From assembly GCA_964530325.1 (NCBI GenBank), contig CAZHAX010000013.1:28029-92028 (forward strand): DNA of 64,000 nt, given 5' to 3'. Position numbers and translations under genes: made by a program. Origin of the DNA: CAZHAX01 sp964530325 (lineage in GTDB: Bacteria > Chloroflexota > Anaerolineae > B4-G1). Of this stretch, positions 57,823-64,000 are shown piece after piece. How positions within the stretch are numbered: the stretch's first letter is position 1; each line of letters opens with the position of its first letter. Below the pieces are notes generated by a model. The model worked only from the letters and a program-made list of their open reading frames with translations, ran no database searches and was not told where the DNA came from.

Positions 57823-59199
57823 ATGTCGCAGAAGTTGAATCGTCGTGACTTTCTTCGCATCAGTGCGCTGACCGCCGCAGGCGCAGCGCTCGCGGGATGT
57901 GATGGCGGTGAGGAGGAGCCGACGGCTACGACGGCGCCGGTGGTGCCGCCTACCGCTGCACCGCGTGTTCCCGTCCGCTGGTTCATCGGCCTGGGCACGG
58001 GCACGCAGCCAGAGCAGGTTCCGGAAGAGCAGAACTGGGTCGTGGACTACAACCTGGGCCAGGATGCAGTGAACCTCACGCTCGAGATCGTCGCCAATGA
58101 CGTTGCGTTCGACGCGCTCAAGACCCAGATGGCAGCGGGCAACGCGCCGGACATCATCGGCCCTGTTGGCGTTCGCGGCCGCAACGAGTTCACCGACGTT
58201 TGGCTCGATCTGACCAGCTACCTGGGCGCAGTGGACACCTCCGTCTTCGGCGAGGGCGCTCTGGAGGCCTGGAACGTCCCCGGTGAGGGCCAGGTCGGTA
58301 TCCCGATCGCGGTTTACCCCTCGGCTCTCTTCACCAAGACGAACCTGTTCGATGAGGCGGGCCTGCCCCAGCCACCGCAGGTGTACGGTGACACCTACGA
58401 TGGTGATGCGTGGACAGTCGAGAAGATGACGGAAGTTGCCAAGCTGCTGACGGTCGACGCGAATGGCAACGACTCCACGAGCGCGGCCTTCGACCCCGAC
58501 AACATCGTGCAGTTCGGCTTCCATCATCAGTGGACAGACCCCCGTGGTTGGGCCACCTTGTTCGGCGCCGGCAACTTCGTCGCCGACGATGGCGTGACCG
58601 CCCAGTGCCCCGAGCACTGGCGTGCGGCCTTCAACTGGATGTACGATGGGATGTGGAACGACATCTTCATGCCCAACGGCCCCTACCAGAACAGTGACAT
58701 CTTCGCTGGCGGGAACCCGTTCGGCTCCGGCAACGTAGCCATGGCCCACTGCCACACCTGGTTCTCCTGCTGCGTGCCCGCTGAGGACTGGGACTTCGGC
58801 TGCACACCTTCGTACGACGGCGTGGTGACGTCCAAGCTGCACACCGACATGATCGGAATCTTGGGCAGCACCGACGTTCCAGAGGAGTCCGTGCAGGTTC
58901 TGTACGACATCGCCAACAATGGCACCCTGATCGGCATCTGGGGCGGAATGCCGCCTGTGACGGCGCTGCAGGCAGGCTTCTTCGCCTCCTGGCCGGAGGG
59001 CGTGAACTGGCAGACGATCGTGGACGGCTTGGCCTACGCCGACGTGCCGAACCACGAGGCCTGGATGCCTAACTTCGCCCAGGCCGACGATCGAGTGAAG
59101 GCCTTCCAGTCAACACTGCAGGATACGGCCGACCTCGACGTTGACGCCGCAATCGATGAGTTGGTCTCTGATCTGCAGGCGATCTTCGACGCTGCCTAA
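57823..59199 (+). CDS. Sugar ABC transporter binding lipoprotein (SBP family 1), Tat-exported
   Basis: 458 residues from ATG 57823 (GGAGGA upstream). N-terminus 'NRRDFLRISALTAAGAALAGC' combines a twin-arginine motif (Arg7-Arg8) with a lipobox Cys26, then an acidic Thr/Pro/Ala linker. The body ('VVDYNLGQDAVNLTLEIVANDVAFDALKTQMAAGNAPDIIGP'-like opening, 'VGIPIAVYPSALFTKTNLFDEAGL', 'FGFHHQWTDPRGW') is a MalE-type fold. Two permeases follow; the ATPase is missing, as is usual for importers sharing a common MsmK-like ATPase. The sugar is unknown. Confidence 0.94.
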   Translation: MSQKLNRRDFLRISALTAAGAALAGCDGGEEEPTATTAPVVPPTAAPRVPVRWFIGLGTGTQPEQVPEEQNWVVDYNLGQDAVNLTLEIVANDVAFDALKTQMAAGNAPDIIGPVGVRGRNEFTDVWLDLTSYLGAVDTSVFGEGALEAWNVPGEGQVGIPIAVYPSALFTKTNLFDEAGLPQPPQVYGDTYDGDAWTVEKMTEVAKLLTVDANGNDSTSAAFDPDNIVQFGFHHQWTDPRGWATLFGAGNFVADDGVTAQCPEHWRAAFNWMYDGMWNDIFMPNGPYQNSDIFAGGNPFGSGNVAMAHCHTWFSCCVPAEDWDFGCTPSYDGVVTSKLHTDMIGILGSTDVPEESVQVLYDIANNGTLIGIWGGMPPVTALQAGFFASWPEGVNWQTIVDGLAYADVPNHEAWMPNFAQADDRVKAFQSTLQDTADLDVDAAIDELVSDLQAIFDAA

Positions 59200-59213
59200 C
59201 GATCAGTCAGTAA

Positions 59214-59254
59214 ACATGGGGCCAGCCCGCTTTCCAGCGCGGCTGGCCCCATGT
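59214..59254 (+). terminator. Long hairpin between binding protein and permeases
   Basis: ACATGGGGCCAGCC (59214-59227) pairs perfectly with GGCTGGCCCCATGT (59241-59254), 14 bp. Such hairpins let the binding protein be made in excess by partial termination or 3' end protection. Confidence 0.75.
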
Positions 59255-59280
59255 AACCAGTTCGCACGGAGAGTGGTCTA

Positions 59281-60249
59281 ATGAGCGTGGTGTCTGAAGC
59301 AAGGGCAGCGCTCGGATCGCGGAAGACCAAGCGCCGGGATCTGGGAGCCACGGCCCGGCGCGAGACCAAGCTAGGCCTGCTGTTCGTCGCCCCGTGGATC
59401 ATTGGCTTCCTCGTCTTCTATCTGATCCCGATGGTGGCATCCCTGGTCTTCTCTTTCACTGAGTTCGATCTGAGCAATCCGGATACACTAACCTTCGTTG
59501 GCCTCGACAACTACATCAGGTTGTTCAACGACCCTCAGGTCCGCAAGGCCCTGGGAGTGACCCTGAAGTTCATGGCCATCGCGCTGCCTATCGGCGTGGT
59601 GTGGCCGCTGCTGATGGCCCTGATGCTGAATATGAAGCGACTGTGGCTTAAGCAGCTGCTGCGTACCCTCTACTACCTGCCCTTCATTGTCCCGGTCGTT
59701 TCGGTAGCCTACATCTGGCGGGGTTTTCTGAACAACGAGACAGGTTGGCTGAACAGGGTGCTGGAGGAGGTCTTTGGCCTTGCCCAGGCTCCGGACTGGC
59801 TCGCCTCGACCACCTGGATCTACCCGGCGCTCGTTCTCGTCGGCCTGTGGGGCGTGGGAGATGCGATGATCCGCCTGCTGGCCGGCCTGCAGAACGCTCC
59901 GCCCGCCCTGTACGAGGCCGCCCGCGTCGACGGCGCAGGCCCTTGGCGCACCTTCTGGAACATCACCCTGCCCATGATATCCCCGATGCTGTTCTACAAC
60001 CTGCTTCTACTCACGATCGGCCTGTTCCAGTACTTCCTGCTGGCCTGGATACTCGGCGGGCCCAACAGCAACCCGTCCGAGGCAACGCTGTTCTACAACG
60101 TGTATTTGTACAAGCAGGCCTTCGTCTACTCGAAGATGGGCTACGGGGCAGCGCTGGCTTGGGTGCTGTTCTTCATGGCGCTTGTTGTCACGGTAGTGCT
60201 GTTCGGGACTCAGAAGTATTGGGTCTACTACGCGGTGGAGGAGGGCTAG
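59281..60249 (+). CDS. Sugar ABC transporter permease, MalF type
   Basis: 322 residues, six helices. 'KLGLLFVAPWIIGFLVFYLIPMVASLVFSFTEFD' opening, and the EAA loop 'LYEAARVDGAGPWRTFWNITLPMISPMLFYNLLL' for ATPase contact. The MalG-type partner starts directly after the stop codon (no gap). Confidence 0.96.
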   Translation: MSVVSEARAALGSRKTKRRDLGATARRETKLGLLFVAPWIIGFLVFYLIPMVASLVFSFTEFDLSNPDTLTFVGLDNYIRLFNDPQVRKALGVTLKFMAIALPIGVVWPLLMALMLNMKRLWLKQLLRTLYYLPFIVPVVSVAYIWRGFLNNETGWLNRVLEEVFGLAQAPDWLASTTWIYPALVLVGLWGVGDAMIRLLAGLQNAPPALYEAARVDGAGPWRTFWNITLPMISPMLFYNLLLLTIGLFQYFLLAWILGGPNSNPSEATLFYNVYLYKQAFVYSKMGYGAALAWVLFFMALVVTVVLFGTQKYWVYYAVEEG

Positions 60250-61383
60250 ATGGCGAACTCATCGGACCGTAGCACTTCTCCTGTTCTGTCCGGCCAGTCG
60301 CGCCGCTTGGTCCTGTCCGCCGGCGGAACGCTGCTCGTCGGAGGGCTGCTGCTCATCTTCCTCAGCCCGTTCGCCTACATGGCGAGCACCGCCCTCAAGA
60401 ACCGGGATATCATCACCGACGCGCACAAGCCCTGGCTTCCTCTGTCGCCGGAGGATTTCGTCTACTCTGGAGCTGAGCCCGTCACTCTTTCTTACGTGAT
60501 GGACGCGGAACCGCAGGAGGTCACACTCAATCCTGGAGATACGTTCGACATACTGAGTGTGGAAGCGGACGGCGAGGCGAAGGAATGGGCGCTTGTCGTC
60601 CCGCGGCGAGGCGTGAGCTTCTTCATCGATCCATCCAACGTCGAGGCTGGCCTCATATCCTGGGAGGGCGAGTGGCGCACGCTGGAGCCTGTCTACAAGC
60701 TGGATCCGCAGTGGGGCAACTTCGCCCAGGCCTGGGAAGAGCTCGATTTCCCGGCCAAGACGATGAACACGCTCGTCATAGCTGTGACAGGGCTGATAGG
60801 CACGGTCATCTCGTCCACTCTGGTGGCATATGGGCTTTCGCGCTTCTACATCCCCGGGAAGAGCATACTGCTAGTCATCCTGACCGGGACGATCATACTC
60901 CCCGGCCAGGTCACGCTGATCCCGACCTATGCGCTCTTCACCCGTATCGGGTGGGTAGGAACGTTCCTGCCCCTGATCGTGCCCCACTTCTTCGCCAATG
61001 CCTACAACGTCTTCCTGCTGCGCCAGTACTTCATGGGTATTCCTAAGGAAATGGACGAGGCGGCGATGCTGGACGGAGCGGGCCCCATACGTACCCTGAC
61101 ATCTGTGATCCTGCCCCAAGCGATTCCGGCTCTGGTTGCCTGCGGCCTGTTCCACTTCGTCTGGGCCTGGAACGACTACTTCAGTCCGCTAATCTACCTG
61201 GCGGGCAAGCCGGATCTGCAGCCCATTTCCGTGGCTATCCAGCTATACAACCAGACATACACCTTCCAGCCGGAGATGATCCAGGCGACGGCGATCATGG
61301 GCATGGTGCTGCCGCTGGTCATCTTCTTCCTGATGCAGAGGGTGTTCATGTACGGCGTCGTCACGCCGACTGTCGGCAAGTAG
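60250..61383 (+). CDS. Sugar ABC transporter permease, MalG type, with enlarged outer loop
   Basis: 377 residues, about 90 longer than usual. TM1 at about 23-45 ('LVLSAGGTLLVGGLLLIFLSPFAYM'), then an outer loop of about 130 residues before TM2 (about 175-197). The loop contains beta-strand-like segments 'VTLSYVMDAEPQEVTLNPGDTFDI' and 'WALVVPRRGVSFFIDPSNV', which look like a small inserted domain. The rest is normal, with EAA loop 'EMDEAAMLDGAGPIRTLTSVILPQAIPALVA' and C-terminal 'YGVVTPTVGK'. The insertion faces the binding protein. Confidence 0.94.
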   Translation: MANSSDRSTSPVLSGQSRRLVLSAGGTLLVGGLLLIFLSPFAYMASTALKNRDIITDAHKPWLPLSPEDFVYSGAEPVTLSYVMDAEPQEVTLNPGDTFDILSVEADGEAKEWALVVPRRGVSFFIDPSNVEAGLISWEGEWRTLEPVYKLDPQWGNFAQAWEELDFPAKTMNTLVIAVTGLIGTVISSTLVAYGLSRFYIPGKSILLVILTGTIILPGQVTLIPTYALFTRIGWVGTFLPLIVPHFFANAYNVFLLRQYFMGIPKEMDEAAMLDGAGPIRTLTSVILPQAIPALVACGLFHFVWAWNDYFSPLIYLAGKPDLQPISVAIQLYNQTYTFQPEMIQATAIMGMVLPLVIFFLMQRVFMYGVVTPTVGK

Positions 61384-61492
61384 ACTATCGCACACCTTCA
61401 AGGTGGGCGTTCAGTACAAACACTAAGGACACACACGCCTAGACTCTGAACAACGCATCGCACGTGCGCGTACGATAGCAGATAGCAGGACG

Positions 61493-61547
61493 AGCAGGCG
61501 GGTCGCCTGGGCAGCAGCGATGTTGCCGCAGGGGCCCGCCTGCTTTG
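61493..61547 (+). terminator. Long inverted repeat after the sugar importer operon
   Basis: AGCAGGCGGG (61493-61502) pairs with CCCGCCTGCT (61535-61544), followed by TTGC. The 32-base loop contains a smaller hairpin (GGCAGC/GTTGCC). Confidence 0.5.
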
Positions 61548-61738
61548 CATCCCTGGTACTGCACGGCGTCCCCGCCCCGAATCGGGACGGACCCCCACGT
61601 AGCTCGCAGGCAAATGCCCCGGCCGACGGGTCGAGTTCGTCTCCCTACCCCATCCCGCCGGACAGCCACGCTACCCCTGGGCAACGGCAAGCTGATAGCC
61701 CTCTGTTAGGCGGCAGATAGGCGCTCCCCGCCGTCGCG

Positions 61739-61747
61739 TGGTATCTT
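61739..61747 (+). promoter_or_regulatory. Possible extended -10 promoter
   Basis: TGGTATCTT, with no clear -35, 36 bases before the next start codon. Confidence 0.3.
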
Positions 61748-61783
61748 GTCTCCTGATTGGCAATACCATCTAAGGAGGCAAGT

Positions 61784-62512
61784 ATGAACAGGCGATTCTC
61801 TCTATTGGTGGGCGCTGGTCTGATCCTGACGGGGGGGCTCGGACTGGCAATCAACCTCGCTGCGCCGGTCTTCGGCTACGAGATATGGCGGTTCGGTGCC
61901 TGGCGGCTGTGGCCGCTGATCGTCGTCTTCGCGGGACTGCTCTTCGTCGTACCGCCGCTTCTGATGCGCGGCCAGCGGGGCCTGGGAGCCCTGTACATCC
62001 CGGGCGTTCCGGTGCTCGTCACCGGGGGGATTCTGCTCTTCTGCAGCGTCTTCAACGCCTGGGGAGCGTGGGCCTGGCTTTGGCCACTCGAGGTCCTGGC
62101 TGTCGCGCTGGGCTTCGCCTGCGCCGGGGTCTACATGCGCTCGGTATGGCTGGGCATCCCGGCCATCATCGTCGGCGCTAATGGCGCGCTCCTGGGGTTC
62201 TGCGCTCTCACCGGCCTGTGGGGCGTGTGGGGAGCGCTGTGGACGATCGAGCCGTTGAGCGTTGGCCTGGCCCTGACACTGGCGGGGGCAGTCAAGCGCT
62301 CGCCGGCACTCTTCGCCACGGGCGCCGGTCTGAGCGCGCTGTCCGGCGCGGCACTGGTCGGGATGACGGCCATCCTATCCTTCTCTTCCGTCTTCCCGGG
62401 CGCCTGGGTCTTCGATCTGGCCGGGCCGGTGCTCCTGATCGCGGCAGGCATACTGTTCGTGATCTGGCGGCCCGCGATCAGAGCGTCCGCGCCTACCGCG
62501 GGTGACGCGTAG
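61784..62512 (+). CDS. Polytopic membrane protein next to the DUF2807 gene
   Basis: 242 residues from ATG 61784 (TAAGGAGG upstream). Seven to eight hydrophobic helices; the N-terminal part 'LLVGAGLILTGGLGLAINL', 'WRLWPLIVVFAGLLFVV' resembles the LiaF/DUF5668 type transmembrane region often found beside DUF2807 proteins in envelope-stress operons. No catalytic motif. It precedes the DUF2807 gene by 60 bp in the same direction. Confidence 0.8.
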   Translation: MNRRFSLLVGAGLILTGGLGLAINLAAPVFGYEIWRFGAWRLWPLIVVFAGLLFVVPPLLMRGQRGLGALYIPGVPVLVTGGILLFCSVFNAWGAWAWLWPLEVLAVALGFACAGVYMRSVWLGIPAIIVGANGALLGFCALTGLWGVWGALWTIEPLSVGLALTLAGAVKRSPALFATGAGLSALSGAALVGMTAILSFSSVFPGAWVFDLAGPVLLIAAGILFVIWRPAIRASAPTAGDA

Positions 62513-62572
62513 GCAAGTGGCTGGTACAGGGAAACTCTAGATAGAGTATACAAAGGGAAAGGAGTACTGACA

Positions 62573-63433
62573 ATGGTCAAGCAAGGAGTGGTAGCGGCGT
62601 GCGTGGTTCTGGCGCTGGTTTTGGGCTGCCTGCCGTGCGCGATGTTCGGATGGCCGATCGTCAACGGATCCGGCCAGGTAATAGAGCAGGACTTCGACGT
62701 CAGCGGCTTCGACGCTGTGGAAATGGCTTCCTTCGGCGACCTGGTGATCGAGCTGGGCCAGGAGGAAGGACTGCGCGTAGAAGCGGAAGAGAACCTGATC
62801 CCCTACCTGGAGATCAGTGTAGTTGGGGACAGGCTGCAGATTCGGCACCAGCCTGGCGTGTGGCTGCACAACACGAGGCCCGTTCGCTTCTATCTCACCG
62901 CGAAGAGCCTGGACACCGTCCTCCTGAGCGGGAGCGGGGACATCACGGCGCCAGACCTGCAGGGCGATCAGATCCTCTTGCAGATCACGGGGTCGGGCGA
63001 CATCGACGCCGGCGTGATGAATGGCGGTGATATCGAGCTGCGTATCTCCGGCTCCGGTGAAATGGATGTGGAGGAGTGCGACGCTGCTGAGGTGCGCATC
63101 GATATCAACGGCTCCGGCGACCTGCGTCTGGCGGAGGCGGGTGCAGATACGCTCGATGTCAGCATCTCGGGCTCGGGCACCTGCGACATCCGCCGTGGGG
63201 AAGTCGAGCGCCAGGCTGTCCGGATCACCGGATCGGGCGAGCTCACTTCGATCGGAATGGAGAGCGAAGTGACGGAGGTGCGCATCACGGGCAGTGGCGC
63301 CGCCGAAGTCGAAGTGTCCGAGAGGCTTGATGTCCATATCACTGGCAGTGGAGATGTCCGCTACGCCGGCAATCCCAATACGGTGGGCAGAGCAGTGTCC
63401 GGCTCCGGCGACATTACGCAGATCAGCAACTAG
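62573..63433 (+). CDS. DUF2807 (GIN domain) secreted beta-helix protein
   Basis: 286 residues. Signal peptide with lipobox-like 'LVLGCLPC' (Cys19). Then 'IEQDFDVSGFDAVEMASFGDLVIELGQEEGLRVEAEENLIPYL', the standard DUF2807 opening, followed by nine turns ending in 'GSG(D/E)' spaced 18-25 residues (e.g. 'LLSGSGDI', 'QITGSGDI', 'RISGSGEM', 'HITGSGDV'), which build a right-handed beta-helix. The family is linked to envelope stress and adhesion without a fixed function. An ABC ATPase follows after 28 bp. Confidence 0.93.
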   Translation: MVKQGVVAACVVLALVLGCLPCAMFGWPIVNGSGQVIEQDFDVSGFDAVEMASFGDLVIELGQEEGLRVEAEENLIPYLEISVVGDRLQIRHQPGVWLHNTRPVRFYLTAKSLDTVLLSGSGDITAPDLQGDQILLQITGSGDIDAGVMNGGDIELRISGSGEMDVEECDAAEVRIDINGSGDLRLAEAGADTLDVSISGSGTCDIRRGEVERQAVRITGSGELTSIGMESEVTEVRITGSGAAEVEVSERLDVHITGSGDVRYAGNPNTVGRAVSGSGDITQISN

Positions 63434-63461
63434 ATCAGACAAAGAAATGAGTGGAGGGATG

Positions 63462-64000
63462 ATGAACACACATAGCAGCGGTTCCAGCGGCAGCGGCGCG
63501 CTGATCGACCTGCGCGACGTGGTGAAGACGTATGAGACAGGCGCCGGGGGCGTGACCGTACTGACCGATGTCAATCTCAAGGTGCGGCCCGGGGAGTTCG
63601 TGGGCGTGGTCGGCCCGTCCGGGTCTGGCAAGTCTACTCTCCTTAACATGATCACCGGGATAGACCGGCCCTCCGCAGGAGAGGTCTTCGTGAGCGGCCA
63701 GGCGGTCCACTCGCTTAGCGAGAACCAGCTGGCCCGCTGGCGCGGCAGGAACGTCGGCGTCATCTTCCAGTTCTTCCAGCTGCTGCCCACGCTGACGATC
63801 GTGGAGAACGTCATGCTGCCCATGGACTTCTGCAACGCATATCCGCGGCGGCAGCGCAAGTCACGGGCCATGGGCCTGCTCGATCTGGTCGGAATCGCAG
63901 ACCAGGCGGACAAGCTGCCCAGCGAGCTGAGTGGCGGCCAGCAGCAGCGAGCGGCGATCGCCCGCGCCCTGGCCAACGATCCGCCCGTCGTCGTAGGCGA
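63462..64000 (+). CDS. ABC transporter ATP-binding protein, MacB/LolD type (3' end outside the window)
   Basis: About 180 residues are visible, open to the window end. ATG 63462 (an adjacent ATG at 63459 is too close to GGAGGG). 'IDLRDVVKTYETGAGGVTVLTDVNLKV', Walker A 'GPSGSGKST' (about 47-55), Q-loop 'FQFFQLLPTLT', signature 'LSGGQQQRAAIARALAN'; the window ends just before the Walker B Asp. MacB/LolD-like ATPases drive extracytoplasmic transport or lipoprotein release with FtsX-like permeases, which should lie just beyond the window. Confidence 0.95.
   Translation, partial: MNTHSSGSSGSGALIDLRDVVKTYETGAGGVTVLTDVNLKVRPGEFVGVVGPSGSGKSTLLNMITGIDRPSAGEVFVSGQAVHSLSENQLARWRGRNVGVIFQFFQLLPTLTIVENVMLPMDFCNAYPRRQRKSRAMGLLDLVGIADQADKLPSELSGGQQQRAAIARALANDPPVVVG

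Larger units (their letters stand above)
61384..61783. other. 400-base intergenic region after the sugar importer
   Basis: Contains a terminator-like long hairpin (61493-61547) and a weak extended -10 element at 61739-61747. I see no gene. Confidence 0.45.

Noticed and set aside
57607..59055. 482-codon minus-strand frame opposite the sugar-binding protein gene
   Set aside because: Antisense shadow; the plus strand encodes a Tat lipoprotein with a proper ribosome site.
62930..63425. Repetitive sequence resembling a tandem repeat or CRISPR-like array
   Set aside because: Repeats are codon-level GSGD turns of a DUF2807 beta-helix, diverged in sequence and in frame; there are no constant repeats with unique spacers. 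No CRISPR array was found in the window.

Overview
The window is 64 kb of high-GC, gene-dense DNA with one 100-N scaffold gap. The gene content points to an uncultured member of the Chloroflexota, probably Anaerolineae-like. The evidence is an alternative mevalonate route to isoprenoids (isopentenyl phosphate kinase beside a decarboxylase, plus type 2 IPP isomerase), secreted proteins ending in a short 'LPL(V/I)xR' tail, lipoprotein and Tat-lipoprotein binding proteins, and sigma-70-like promoters (TTGACA, 16-17 bp, TATAAT). The assignment is inference; there is no rRNA or marker gene here.

Layout. 1-1.1 kb: end of an unidentified gene and a Cys-rich membrane protein. 1.1-9.5 kb (minus strand): a HAD phosphatase, three secreted proteins (two beta-helix proteins and one DUF11 protein split by a false gap), a GH57 enzyme, and a separately promoted thiolase. 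9.7-14.6 kb: sugar-nucleotide epimerase, 3-methyladenine glycosylase, and a 1100-residue protein with six SH3b repeats between two barrel-like domains. 14.6-26.7 kb: a signalling island with four histidine kinases and eight receiver domains. 26.7-27.1 kb: tRNA-Thr and tRNA-Tyr. 27-37.3 kb: a membrane spermidine-synthase-like protein, prenyl synthase and IPP isomerase, acyl carrier protein, a small Cys-rich protein, an alkaline-phosphatase-fold protein, glucan phosphorylase and a membrane protein. 37.4-42 kb: peptide-type ABC importer without ATPases, PhoU, DUF4405 protein. 42.1-48.5 kb: SCP2 protein, isopentenyl phosphate kinase, mevalonate-phosphate decarboxylase, then SecD, a SecF-cyclophilin fusion and an M48 protease. 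48.6-55.4 kb: kinase, sirtuin, tRNA-Pro, cNMP-binding protein, tRNA-Gly, thioredoxin-VKOR fusion, homocitrate-synthase-like enzyme with a structured leader, FHA regulator. 55.5-64 kb: Ser/Thr kinase, sugar ABC importer, and an envelope-stress-like group (membrane protein, DUF2807 protein, ABC ATPase cut by the window end).

How they fit together. Isoprenoid synthesis is spread over three loci: mevalonate 5-phosphate would be decarboxylated and the product phosphorylated at 42.6-44.4 kb, and IPP isomerised and condensed at 29.5-31.6 kb. The most unusual locus is 44.5-48.5 kb. The SecD and SecF homologues align without gaps to the catalytic helices of the family but lack the three charged residues of the proton pathway. 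SecF continues through a seventh membrane helix into an apparently intact extracytoplasmic cyclophilin, and an M48 protease follows. I infer a repurposed Sec-associated folding and quality-control module.
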